Assembly (NCBI RefSeq): GCF_013041615.1
Contig: NZ_JABEPQ010000001.1
Location: 124,001-188,000 of the forward strand
Length of the DNA stretch: 64,000 nt
Source of the DNA: Knoellia koreensis
Lineage (GTDB): Bacteria > Actinomycetota > Actinomycetes > Actinomycetales > Dermatophilaceae
Direction of reading: 5' to 3'
The translations under genes were made by a program, and so were the position numbers. How positions within the stretch are numbered: the stretch's first letter is position 1; each line of letters opens with the position of its first letter. The notes beneath the pieces were generated by a model that was not told the DNA's origin, did not search any database, and saw nothing but the letters and a program-made list of their open reading frames with translations. Positions 1 through 8,317 of this stretch are shown here, piece after piece.

Positions 1-183
<183 letters not shown>

Positions 184-191
184 CGGCTGCG

Positions 192-1109
192 TCAGAGGTT
201 GGTCGCCCAGTGCCGCCACGTCTGCGTGACGACCATGCCGACCCGCTCGTAGAGCCCGAGCGCGCCGGTCCGTGAGTCGGTCGACAGCTCGCTGACGGCG
301 CCGCCGTGCGCCCGGCCGCGTTCGAAGGCGTCGACGAGGAGGGCCCGGGCCAGCCCGCGTCCGCGCTCGTCGCGGCGGACCGCCAACTGGTCGACGTATG
401 CCGTGGTGCCGGCCAGGATCGTGAAGGCGACCCCCACGGGTGTCCCGGTCGGGTCGACGGTGAACCGCAGCTGCCACGGCTCGAAGCCCGGCCGCAGCAC
501 GATGTTGCTCGCCCAGTCCTCGAAGCTCGTCGGGTCGCGGTCGGGCCACTCGTTGAAGGCGTCCTCGATGAGCTGGTATGCCGTCCGTTCGTCACCGGGC
601 GCGAACTCGCGCAGCGTGTAGCCGTCGGGCAGCGGCTGCGGCTCGATGGTCCGGTCGCCGGGCACCTGGAGCACCCACGATGTCCACATCTGGTGGTAGC
701 CGCGGTCACGCAGGAACCGCTCCGGCGAGCTGTCGGCCGGTGCCGTCTGCCCGACGAGGCGCGACCCGCGGCCCCGGGCACAGTCCTCGACCCACCCGGC
801 CAGCCACGTCCCGAGACCGCGCCCACGGTGGTCCGGGTGCACCGCAGCCTCGGCCCGACGCCCCTTGAACACGTCTGCCGATGCCGCGAGCGTCTGCGTG
901 CCGTCCTTCTCGGTGTGGAAGATGCCGATGCTCTCGGTCGCCAGGTCGAAGCTCGGCCGGGCCCAGGCGCCCTGGATGTCCTCGACCTCGATCGCCGGCT
1001 CTCCGACGTCGACCTTCTCGGCCGCCTCGACCAGCGCGAGCACGGCAGGTGCGTCGTCAGGCACGTGCGGCCGCACGGCATACCTGGCAGGAAAACCCAT
1101 GGGGCACAT
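192..1109 (-). CDS. GNAT-family N-acetyltransferase, two-domain
   Basis: A 305-residue protein with two tandem GNAT folds. The N-terminal half carries an acetyl-CoA loop at about residues 90-105 (AAVHPDHRGRGLGTWLAGWV); the C-terminal half repeats it near residues 240-255 (LAVRRDERGRGLARALL), with the usual late motif GLYERVGM near the end. The twin-domain layout resembles the mycothiol synthase MshD family, but MshD-specific features cannot be confirmed here, so the substrate is unknown. An internal Met (fourth codon) is an alternative start. It lies 8 bp from the asd stop on the opposite strand, so the two genes converge. Confidence 0.8.
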   Translation of the reverse strand: MCPMGFPARYAVRPHVPDDAPAVLALVEAAEKVDVGEPAIEVEDIQGAWARPSFDLATESIGIFHTEKDGTQTLAASADVFKGRRAEAAVHPDHRGRGLGTWLAGWVEDCARGRGSRLVGQTAPADSSPERFLRDRGYHQMWTSWVLQVPGDRTIEPQPLPDGYTLREFAPGDERTAYQLIEDAFNEWPDRDPTSFEDWASNIVLRPGFEPWQLRFTVDPTGTPVGVAFTILAGTTAYVDQLAVRRDERGRGLARALLVDAFERGRAHGGAVSELSTDSRTGALGLYERVGMVVTQTWRHWATNL

Positions 1110-1142
1110 CGTGGCTGGCGGACGAGCAGCCGCGCACCTGGT

Positions 1143-1940
1143 TTACCCGTCGGTGAAGGACCAGCCGCGCTCGGCGAGCTGCTCGCCCAGGAGCCGGATC
1201 GCGTACGGGCCGACACCGTGCAACGCCGCCAGGTCGGCCTCGCGCCAGGTGCGCACCTGCTCGAGCGTCCAGACACCTTGGGCACGCAGGGCGCGCGTGG
1301 CGGGCGCTCCGATGCGGGGGAGCGGCGTGCCCTCGGGCGGGGCTTCGCGGTCGGTGCGCGGCGCGCCCGACTCGGCGTCGACCACCGCCGCACCGCGCGG
1401 CGAGAGCCGGTAGCCGATGTCGAGCGACTCGGTCAGCCCGAGCTCCTTGAGTTTGCGCACGTCCTTCTTGAAGTCGAGCGTCTCGCGCCCCAGCTCGGCG
1501 GCCAGGTCGGGCGCTCGGACCGTGGGCCGCTGGTCGATGATTGCCAGCGTCGCCCGGGTCCACGGCCCGATCTTCGAGGCGGCGTCGAGCCGGTCGAGCC
1601 GGGTCCGGATCGTCTCGATCTCGGCGGCGTCGGGCACCGCGTTGCGCAGCTCCTCGCGCGGGTCGGCTCCCGCGTGCCTGAGTCCCACACGCCAGACCGG
1701 CTTGTCGGCCTTCGCCTCGAGCATGCCGCGCAGCTCCTTGAGCGACGCGGCGCCGGCCCGCTTGGCGTCGGCGGCCGTGATCCGCGACGCGGCGACCTGC
1801 TCGACGCTGGTCACCTCGACCACGCCGACACGGGTGCGCAGCTTCGTGCCGACGAGGACGCGCGGCCGGTCCCACCGCCGGAACGCGAGGTCGACCTCGC
1901 CCGCCTTGATCGTCGCGAGCGTGTCGGGCCGGATCATCAT
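1143..1940 (-). CDS. ASCH-like domain protein with winged-helix middle and C-terminal helix-hairpin-helix
   Basis: About 265 residues. Residues 1-75 look like an ASCH/PUA-type RNA-binding fold (IRPDTLATIKAGEVDLAFRRW, then a V-G-T-K-L-R strand and an R-I-T-AAD element). A middle helical part (about 120-180) looks winged-helix-like (P-T-V-R-A-P-D-L-A-A-E-L-G then KKLKELGL). The last 60 residues form a helix-hairpin-helix (TRALRAQGVWTLEQVRTW, then LAALHGVGPYAIRLL). The combination suggests a nucleic-acid-binding protein; ASCH alone is common, the HhH fusion less so. I chose the first of two adjacent ATGs; a TTG three codons upstream is possible. It is divergent from leuA. Confidence 0.65.
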   Translation of the reverse strand: MMIRPDTLATIKAGEVDLAFRRWDRPRVLVGTKLRTRVGVVEVTSVEQVAASRITAADAKRAGAASLKELRGMLEAKADKPVWRVGLRHAGADPREELRNAVPDAAEIETIRTRLDRLDAASKIGPWTRATLAIIDQRPTVRAPDLAAELGRETLDFKKDVRKLKELGLTESLDIGYRLSPRGAAVVDAESGAPRTDREAPPEGTPLPRIGAPATRALRAQGVWTLEQVRTWREADLAALHGVGPYAIRLLGEQLAERGWSFTDG

Positions 1941-1956
1941 GCAAGGCAACCTACCG

Positions 1957-2004
1957 AGTTGAGTGCCTGAGACCGACCCATGGGGAGTTCTCAGGCACTC
2001 AACT
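1957..2004. repeat. 16-bp perfect inverted repeat hairpin, CCC-AT-GGGG centre
   Basis: Arms AGTTGAGTGCCTGAGA (1957-1972) and its exact complement (1989-2004) enclose a 16-nt loop containing CCCATGGGG. It lies between divergent genes, where a terminator is not expected, and belongs by design (outer arms plus CCC..GGG centre) with the hairpins at 29941, 34496, 34540 and 37938. The mode of action is unknown. Confidence 0.75.
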
Positions 2005-2033
2005 TGGGAGTCCAGATGGTGGCGACGATGGAC

Positions 2034-2055
2034 GTATGCCGGCCACGCGGCATAC
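2034..2055. repeat. Hairpin built from the GTATGCCG octamer
   Basis: GTATGCCG (2034-2041) and CGGCATAC (2048-2055) face each other across 6 nt, just upstream of the leuA leader peptide. Similar pairs are at 3949, 31035 and 57914. Confidence 0.7.
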
Positions 2056-2064
2056 CCTCGACGC

Positions 2065-2109
2065 GTGCGTCACTCGCGCCTCCTCCTTCGCCGCCGCGGC
2101 GGGGCCTGA
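2065..2109 (+). promoter_or_regulatory. leuA leader peptide (leucine attenuator)
   Basis: A GTG-started 14-codon frame reads MRHSRLLLRRRGGA followed by TGA. It holds three consecutive leucine codons (CTC CTC CTT) 88 bp upstream of the leuA start. Short leader peptides with runs of regulatory codons ahead of leuA are known in Streptomyces and Corynebacterium, where ribosome stalling on the Leu codons controls termination. GC-rich pairing segments follow directly (GCGGCGGGGC against GCCGCCCC around 2096-2127). The leader assignment rests on the Leu run, position and gene context; the exact alternative stems are inferred. Confidence 0.7.
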
Positions 2110-2152
2110 CCGATCAGCCGCCCCTCGTCGCGGAGTTCGCGTTGCCGGCTGA

Positions 2153-3943
<1,791 letters not shown>

Positions 3944-3948
3944 GGTGA

Positions 3949-3979
3949 GGTATGCCGCGGGCTCGCCCCGCGGCATACC
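3949..3979 (+). terminator. Hairpin downstream of leuA built on GGTATGCCG
   Basis: Arms GGTATGCCGCGGG (3949-3961) and its exact complement (3967-3979) with a 5-nt loop start 6 bp after the leuA stop. There is no T-run, so it is a probable transcript end or 3' stabiliser and not a classical terminator. Confidence 0.6.
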
Positions 3980-4033
3980 CCCGCCCGCGGTGCGACGCCG
4001 TTTGGGGTCGGCGGGGGCGGGTAGGGGCTGCGC

Positions 4034-4531
4034 ATGAGCGAAGTGACGAAGTCCGTAGACGTCGACGTCCCCGTGCGCACCGCTTACGACCAGTGGACGC
4101 AGTTCGAGACGTTCCCGCAGTTCATGAGTGGCGTGGAGTCGATCACGCAGGTCGACGACAAGCGCAACCACTGGGTCACCAACATCGCCGGCGTGGAGCG
4201 CGAGTTCGACACCGAGATCACCGAGCAGCACCCCGACGAACGCATTGCATGGAAGAGCGTGGACGGCGACGCCAGGCACGCCGGTGTCGTGACGTTCCAC
4301 CGCCTCGATGAGGGCAGGACCCGCGTGACGGTGCAGCTGGACTGGGAGCCATCAGGTCTGGTCGAGAAGATCGGCTCGGCGGTGAACATCGACGACCGTC
4401 AGGTCAGCCGTGACCTCGAGCGTTTCAAGGAGTTCGTCGAGGGCCGCGGCACCGAGACGGGCTCGTGGCGCGGCGACGTCGAGCCGGGCACCGGCGACGT
4501 CACGCGTGGCGACGGCGGCACGACGCCCTAG
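4034..4531 (+). CDS. SRPBCC-family (cyclase/dehydrase-like) protein
   Basis: A 165-residue START/SRPBCC fold. The N-terminus (SEVTKSVDVDVPVRTAYDQW) gives the first strand and the helix with W/F contacts, followed by QFETFPQFMSGVESITQ and the WKS and VTFHRLDEG strands of the lipid-binding cup. The last 25 residues are a Gly/Asp/Thr-rich tail. Such proteins bind hydrophobic ligands; the ligand here is unknown. Its TAG stop overlaps the TAG of the opposite-strand alkB fragment, so the two genes converge end to end. Confidence 0.75.
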   Translation: MSEVTKSVDVDVPVRTAYDQWTQFETFPQFMSGVESITQVDDKRNHWVTNIAGVEREFDTEITEQHPDERIAWKSVDGDARHAGVVTFHRLDEGRTRVTVQLDWEPSGLVEKIGSAVNIDDRQVSRDLERFKEFVEGRGTETGSWRGDVEPGTGDVTRGDGGTTP

Positions 4532-4942
4532 CGAACGCCCCTGGGGCGGAACTGGATCGAGATGCGCGGGCCGACGGGCTCGCTGGTCTTGGGGATCGCG
4601 TGGTCCCAGGTGCGCTGGCACGAGCCGCCCATGACCACCAGGTCTCCGTGGCCGAGCGAGAACCCGATCGACTCGCCGCCACCGCGCGGGCGCAGCTTGA
4701 GGGTGCGGGCCGACCCGACGGAGAGGATCGCGACCATGGTGTCGAGGTCCTTCGCGCGGCCGATGCGGTCGCCGTGCCAAGCCACCGAGTCGCGGCCGTC
4801 GCGGTAGAGGCACATGCCGGAGGTGACGAACCGCTCACCCAGCTCCGCGGCATACCTGCGGCTCAGCTGCTCGCGCGCCTCGACGAGCACCGGGTGGGGG
4901 AGCGTCTCGCCCTCCTCGTAGAACTTGAGGAGCCGGGGGACG
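4528..4942 (-). pseudogene. alkB: alkB homologue, 3' part (separated by the mobile element)
   Basis: This frame holds the C-terminal two thirds of an AlkB-type 2-oxoglutarate/Fe(II) dioxygenase that repairs alkylated bases. It runs from RLLKFYEEGETLPHP through the iron ligands in AWHGDRIGR, the later ligand His in WDHAIPKT, and the 2-oxoglutarate-binding PRISIQFRPRG at the end. All catalytic residues are on this part. The N-terminus is missing: the frame runs into unrelated sequence at about 4943, and the missing 75 codons lie at 15497-15720 in the same frame. An internal GTG near 4890 could start a 120-residue remnant, but the fold would be incomplete. Confidence 0.85.
4937..4942. other. Element junction core (att site, left)
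   Basis: GGGACG is shared with 15497-15502. Sequence to the left continues alkB; sequence to the right is element. The crossover dinucleotide cannot be fixed from the sequence alone. Confidence 0.7.
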
Positions 4943-5548
4943 CCGAGGGTTTCCTATTGACGGTTTACCTCGTGCTCACGGGCTGCCACAGACTCATGAG
5001 AACGGTTCTCATTTGCGACCTGTCTGCCCGTACAGACAGCGAGACGCCATGCCGCTTCGGAGGACGAGAGAAGGGGGGGAGGGGGGTCCGAGGCGGCTCG
5101 AGGCGTGGCGCTGCGCGAGCCTCTCACGGCCTGCCACGATGCCCGGCGACCTCGGCCACCTCGAGGCGCTGCGCGCCCGTCAGCGGCGGCGAGAGCGACG
5201 CGGCGAGAGCGCTCGACGACGACGGCGACGACGGCCTCGACGACGGGCGCGACGTCGACCTCGACGAGAGCCACGACGACGGGCTCGACGACGGCCACGG
5301 CCACGACGACGACGGGCTCGAGGGCGCTCCTCTCGCGGCCTCTCGCGGGCGCTCACGGGCTCGAGGTGCTCGCGCTCGACGAGGGCCAGGACGACGCGGG
5401 AGACGGGGCGCACGGGCGCGAGGAGGGCGGGGTCGACGCCGGGCTCGAGGGGTGGGGGATCTCCCCGCGAGGAGGTAGGGGGTATGCCGCGCCGAGAGGG
5501 TAGGGGCCTCCGCCCGGCGCTCGAGGTGGGGGCCTATCGTCAGCGCTC
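4943..5548. other. Element left-end region without a confident gene
   Basis: About 600 bp. The outer 100 bp hold a Zur-like palindrome (4998-5012) and an inverted repeat CTGTCTG/CAGACAG (5020-5039), possibly a recombinase arm or promoter site. 5205-5330 is a GAC/CTC-rich low-complexity tract. Read on the plus strand it would encode an Asp/Gly run with scattered His; on the minus strand a Val/Ala/Glu run. Neither reading has a convincing start, ribosome site or known domain, so no gene is called. Confidence 0.5.
4998..5012. promoter_or_regulatory. Zur-box-like palindrome inside the mobile element
   Basis: TGAGAACGGTTCTCA is a perfect 7-1-7 palindrome (extendable by one base each side) that fits the actinobacterial Zur pattern TGRNAANGNTTNYCA. 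It resembles the two boxes at the znuA start of this same window. The gene it would control is not clear. Confidence 0.45.
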
Positions 5549-5839
5549 GTGAGGCTGCACCACTACACCAACGAGGCAGGGGCTCGAGGCATCGAGGCTC
5601 GAGGGTTCGCGGTCTCGCACGTCGGCGACTCGGCGGGGCGCTCATGGTTCACGGACGGCGTCGACTCCTTCGTCGCCACGGGCTCGCGCGAGTGGCGCGT
5701 CACGGTCGAGATCCCCGACGACGTCGCCGAGGCATACCGCTATCGGTTCGAGGACGGGACGCCGTACCTCGGCAACTACCTCGTGCCGTGGGAGGTCGTG
5801 AACGCATACCGGCCCTTCACGGTCGAGCGCCTCACCTAG
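5549..5839 (+). CDS. Small protein with an ADP-ribosyltransferase-like HYT motif
   Basis: A 96-residue protein with GTG start. The opening MRLHHYTNEAGARGIEARGF followed by GRSWFTD resembles the first strand and helix of small ADP-ribosyltransferase-fold families (HYT...G..I...G). The C-terminal part VTVEIPDDVAEAYRYRFEDG and YLVPWEVVNAYRP would supply the remaining strands. A catalytic Glu cannot be assigned. It is one of only two plus-strand genes in the element and is followed 8 bp later by a hairpin. The ART relation is a motif impression; it may act as a toxin, a phage-type modifier or neither. Confidence 0.6.
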   Translation: MRLHHYTNEAGARGIEARGFAVSHVGDSAGRSWFTDGVDSFVATGSREWRVTVEIPDDVAEAYRYRFEDGTPYLGNYLVPWEVVNAYRPFTVERLT

Positions 5840-5847
5840 GACGCGAA

Positions 5848-5880
5848 GAGGCCCGCCTCCCACGCGGAGAGACGGGCCTC
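5848..5880. terminator. GAGGCCCG-armed hairpin
   Basis: GAGGCCCG (5848-5855) pairs with CGGGCCTC (5873-5880), with further pairing of CCTCC to GGAG inside. It lies between the ends of the converging genes 5549-5839 and 5894-6064 and could terminate both. Confidence 0.7.
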
Positions 5881-5893
5881 GGTGCTCGCGGTG

Positions 5894-6064
5894 CTACATC
5901 TGCCCGAGGGCGCGTGTGCGGGCCTTGCGCTCCTGCGAGGCCTCGGCAGCCTGCACCGCCTCGGCGATCAGGTCGCGGTGCCATGCCGCGTGACGGGCGC
6001 TGTCCTTGACGGCAGCGCCGCACACCTCGCACCCGTTAGCCGCCTCGAGTCGTGCGTCTGACAC
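5894..6064 (-). CDS. 56-residue zinc-finger-like protein
   Basis: A small GTG-started frame encoding a 56-residue protein beginning VSDARLEAANGCEVCGAAVK and ending in a charged helix rich in Ala, Glu and Arg. The CEVCG pair followed by two His (RHAAWH) could bind one zinc. A purine-rich GAGGGGAGCAGGGGAA stretch precedes the start. It is bracketed by two hairpins with the same GAGGCCCG arms (5848-5880 and 6165-6200), which makes it a separate transcription unit in the element. Function unknown; similar short CxxC proteins are common in actinophages. Confidence 0.6.
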   Translation of the reverse strand: MSDARLEAANGCEVCGAAVKDSARHAAWHRDLIAEAVQAAEASQERKARTRALGQM

Positions 6065-6164
6065 TTCCCCTGCTCCCCTCCTCGTGATGCCGCGACGGAT
6101 GCGCGGCGGGACGTTGGGAACGATAGCCGGTCGCGCCGACGCACTAGCGGAGCCGAAACGACGA

Positions 6165-6200
6165 GAGGCCCGCCTCCCCCGCGACAGGGAGACGGGCCTC
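6165..6200. terminator. GAGGCCCG-armed hairpin
   Basis: Same 8-nt arms as the hairpin at 5848-5880 (GAGGCCCG and CGGGCCTC) with a different loop. It lies 23 bp past the last gene of the seven-gene minus-strand module and probably ends that transcript. Confidence 0.7.
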
Positions 6201-6223
6201 GGCTCGTGCTGGTGGTGGTGCGG

Positions 6224-6532
6224 TCAGTAGTCGCGGCCCTCGGCGCGGAGGACGTCCTCGAAGCGCGAGAGGATCTCGCCCGCGCCTCGGAGGTCGTCGG
6301 CGTCGACATGCCCGGCGAGCCACAGCCCGCGCACGACGTCGGCGGCGGGGTCGTCGAGCGACGGCCCGAGGGGCGACGGGACGAACTGCCAGGACGCGGG
6401 CACCTCCTCGCCCTCGGCGTGCAGCGTGTCCGCGATGGCGAAGTGCCACGCGAGGGAGACGCCCCACGGGTCGAGGGCGAGGTCGCCTTGCCTCACCTCG
6501 TCGAGGAGGAGGCGCACACCACGGGCGCTCAC
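6224..6532 (-). CDS. Hypothetical protein, last gene of the seven-gene module
   Basis: 102 residues from a GTG whose TG is shared with the TGA of the gene upstream (GTGA overlap). The protein begins MSARGVRLLLDEVRQGDLAL and contains WGVSLAWHFAIADTLHAEG and a Pro-rich middle, ending LSRFEDVLRAEGRDY. It is acidic with no signal peptide or membrane segment. I do not recognise a family. Being the last gene of a chain in which every stop overlaps the next start, it should be translated together with the others. Confidence 0.6.
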   Translation of the reverse strand: MSARGVRLLLDEVRQGDLALDPWGVSLAWHFAIADTLHAEGEEVPASWQFVPSPLGPSLDDPAADVVRGLWLAGHVDADDLRGAGEILSRFEDVLRAEGRDY

Positions 6533-6768
6533 GAGAGCACCTCGGCGGGGCAGCGCGAGCCCGCGAGGAGCGAGCCGCACCCATCACACGAGGAGCGAGC
6601 GAACTCGACGTGCTCGCCCTCGCCGTCGCACACCACGACGACGAGGCCCTCGACGGCCTCGAGGGGCGCGGGCTCGGTTGCGGGGCAGTAGTGCTCGTGC
6701 CCGCTGGTGTCCGCGTTGGCGGCTGCAGAGGTGCAGCACGCACAGAGGAGGAGCGGCGTCGCGGTCAT
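6529..6768 (-). CDS. 79-residue cysteine-rich protein
   Basis: The protein opens MTATPLLLCACCTSAAANAD and has a second cysteine cluster SSCDGCGSLLAGSRC near the C-terminus, with HEHYCPA between them. The CxCC and CxxC pairs could hold one or two zinc ions. The ATG overlaps the stop of the preceding gene by 4 nt, and its own stop overlaps the following GTG. Function unknown. The N-terminal stretch is mildly hydrophobic but too polar for a clear signal peptide. Confidence 0.6.
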   Translation of the reverse strand: MTATPLLLCACCTSAAANADTSGHEHYCPATEPAPLEAVEGLVVVVCDGEGEHVEFARSSCDGCGSLLAGSRCPAEVLS

Positions 6769-6965
6769 CGGCCCCCCTCCTCGTCGACCGGGCGGAGGTG
6801 CTCGCGGAGAGCGCGCACCACGGCACCACCCGCGAGGCGAACGCGGACCATGCCGGGCTCGAAGGGCACCGGCCCGAGGACGGTCACGCGCTGCACGCGG
6901 TAGGTCATGCGCGTCACGCCGAACGACACACGGCCCGAGGGGATCTCCCACACGACGGCGCTCAT
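6765..6965 (-). CDS. 66-residue hypothetical protein
   Basis: A small basic protein starting MSAVVWEIPSGRVSFGVTRM with alternating hydrophobic strands (VQRVTVLGPVPF, MVRVRLAGGAVV), suggesting a compact beta fold. Both ends overlap neighbouring genes by 4 nt. I recognise no family. Overlap on both sides and frame-consistent codon use support it as a real gene. Confidence 0.55.
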   Translation of the reverse strand: MSAVVWEIPSGRVSFGVTRMTYRVQRVTVLGPVPFEPGMVRVRLAGGAVVRALREHLRPVDEEGGR

Positions 6966-7519
6966 CGGTCGCCCTCCTCGAGGATCTCGGCGACGGCGGC
7001 GCGGGCCTCGTCACGGTGGGCGAGGTAGAGAGCGCGGCCCTCGGCCTCGACGTCGTCGACCTCGTCGAGGTCGCCCTCGTCGTCGAGGCCCTCGGCTGCA
7101 GCCTTGACGAGGAGGAGCGCGAGGCGGCGCGCCACGGCCTCGAGGAGGACGGAGGCGGCGTAGGTGAGCCCGTCGCCCTCGCCCCACTCCTCGGCGGCGG
7201 GTGCGAGCGGCTCGGCCAGGAGCCCGACCTCGTCGGCGTAGCCGTCCTGCCAGAGGCAGAGGTCGGCGAAGGCGCGCCACCGCCCGTAGGTGTTCACGGG
7301 GAGGGCCTCGCGGGCCACCTCCTCGACGTGGTGCTCGAGGTCGCCGGGGGTGTCGAGGACGTCGTCGCGGAGCCGCTCGGCGATGTCGTCGCGGACGCCG
7401 AGGAGGAACACCGCGCCGGGACTGTCGCGGCGGTCAGGGTCTCCCACCTCGGCGAGCCGGGCGAGCGTGTAAACGTCGAGGGCCTCGAGGTCGAGGCGCT
7501 CGGGGCATGCGGTGGTCAT
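6962..7519 (-). CDS. 185-residue acidic hypothetical protein
   Basis: The largest gene of the coupled module. It starts MTTACPERLDLEALDVYTLA and is strongly acidic with long predicted helices: the middle contains DDIAERLRDDVLDTPGDLEH, the C-terminus GDLDEVDDVEAEGRALYLAH. No membrane segment and no known motif is seen. The sequence also contains a GTGTAAAC site (7467-7474) in codons for Val-Tyr-Thr. Start and stop each overlap neighbours by 4 nt. Confidence 0.6.
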   Translation of the reverse strand: MTTACPERLDLEALDVYTLARLAEVGDPDRRDSPGAVFLLGVRDDIAERLRDDVLDTPGDLEHHVEEVAREALPVNTYGRWRAFADLCLWQDGYADEVGLLAEPLAPAAEEWGEGDGLTYAASVLLEAVARRLALLLVKAAAEGLDDEGDLDEVDDVEAEGRALYLAHRDEARAAVAEILEEGDR

Positions 7520-7779
7520 CGGTTCCCCTCTCGGCGGGCCTTGCGCTGTGCAGCGATGGCGGGACGGTTGGCGGCGTAGTAGCGGGCGACGGCGGCGCGG
7601 TTCTCGCGGCGCGCGGTCTCGGGCTCGCGCTCGGCCCGCTCGCGGACGATGGCGGCGGAGCACGGGCGGCAGTAGACGCGGAGCCCGTCGGCGCGGGTGC
7701 GGTCCTTGCCGAACGCGGAGCGGTCGAGGGTGCTCTCGCAACGCGGGCAGGTCTTGAGGTCGCGGCCAGTCGCTTTCAT
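7516..7779 (-). CDS. Zinc-ribbon protein resembling phage endonuclease VII N-terminal regions
   Basis: 87 residues. The N-terminal half CPRCESTLDRSAFGKDRTRA followed by DGLRVYCRPCS gives a CxxC...CxxC zinc ribbon of the type found in phage recombination-endonuclease VII-like and related accessory proteins. The C-terminal half is a basic helix (RENRAAVARYYAANRPAIAA). The His/Asn catalytic part of endonuclease VII is absent, so nuclease activity is not implied; nucleic-acid binding is likely. Start and stop overlap neighbours by 4 nt. A related ribbon is in the gene at 11762-12421. Confidence 0.65.
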   Translation of the reverse strand: MKATGRDLKTCPRCESTLDRSAFGKDRTRADGLRVYCRPCSAAIVRERAEREPETARRENRAAVARYYAANRPAIAAQRKARREGNR

Positions 7780-8042
7780 CGGGCACCGCCTCGAGCTCGA
7801 GCGTCGGCGTCGGTCCACCGTCGGCGGCGCTCGGCGAGAAGGACGGTCACGACGGCCCCGTCGCGGGCCACGACGACGCCGAGGTCGCCCCGCTGGTGGA
7901 CGCGGCCTCGGTCGCTGCCGTAGACGACGGAGGCGTCGCGGACGGTCTCGACGACGTCGGCCCACGAGACGCCACGGGCGCTCATCTTGGCGAGGGAGTG
8001 AGCCGTCGGGCGGAGCCGCTCGGCGTCGGCGCGGAGGCTCAC
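7776..8042 (-). CDS. DUF4258-like protein
   Basis: 88 residues. The segment RPTAHSLAKMSARGVSWADV followed by VVETVRDASVVYG and a strand pair GDLGVVVARDGAVVTVLLAE matches the DUF4258 pattern (H..ekM..RgIs..dV...l...), a small fold distantly related to RelE/BrnT-type toxins. Many members sit beside antitoxins, but no obvious antitoxin is paired here: the neighbours are a 64-residue membrane protein upstream and the zinc-ribbon gene downstream. Overlaps of 4 nt on both sides place it in the seven-gene module. Confidence 0.6.
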   Translation of the reverse strand: MSLRADAERLRPTAHSLAKMSARGVSWADVVETVRDASVVYGSDRGRVHQRGDLGVVVARDGAVVTVLLAERRRRWTDADARARGGAR

Positions 8043-8233
8043 GCGGCCACCTCCTCGAGGAGGGCGGCGGCAAGGGCCAGGACGGCGAGCCCGGCGAGGA
8101 GGAGAGCGTCGCGGATCTCGGCGAGGCGGGAGTCGCGACGCCCGGCGAGCGGGTCGGACACAAGCGGGCGCGGCTGGCGGGCGGCGGCGACGAGGTCGAG
8201 GGCCTCGGCGGTGTGGCGGTCAAAGGCGGTCAT
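8039..8233 (-). CDS. 64-residue single-span membrane protein, first gene of the module
   Basis: The first gene of the seven-gene coupled operon (8233 down to 6224). It begins MTAFDRHTAEALDLVAAARQ and ends in a hydrophobic helix (DALLLAGLAVLALAAALLEE), so it is probably a tail-anchored membrane protein. The 20 nt around its start (plus strand GTCATGGCTGGCGGGCTCCT, 8229-8248) are identical to those around the recombinase start at 15427-15446, with AGGAG as the ribosome site. Function unknown. Confidence 0.6.
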   Translation of the reverse strand: MTAFDRHTAEALDLVAAARQPRPLVSDPLAGRRDSRLAEIRDALLLAGLAVLALAAALLEEVAA

Positions 8234-8258
8234 GGCTGGCGGGCTCCTATCTGTGGGG

Positions 8259-8299
8259 CCTCCCCGCGCCCGAGGGGTCGAGACTCGAGCGCGGGGAGG
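8259..8299. terminator. 11-bp GC-rich hairpin
   Basis: CCTCCCCGCGC (8259-8269) and GCGCGGGGAGG (8289-8299) lie just beyond the stop of the minus-strand gene 8318-8962 and before the next minus-strand operon, as expected for a terminator between units. Confidence 0.65.
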
Positions 8300-8317
8300 G
8301 GACTAGCGGGGGAGGTG

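Noticed and set aside
5013-5552. Plus-strand Arg-rich frame in the element's left end
   Set aside because: Poly-Arg shadow of the GAC/CTC tract with no ribosome site or domain.
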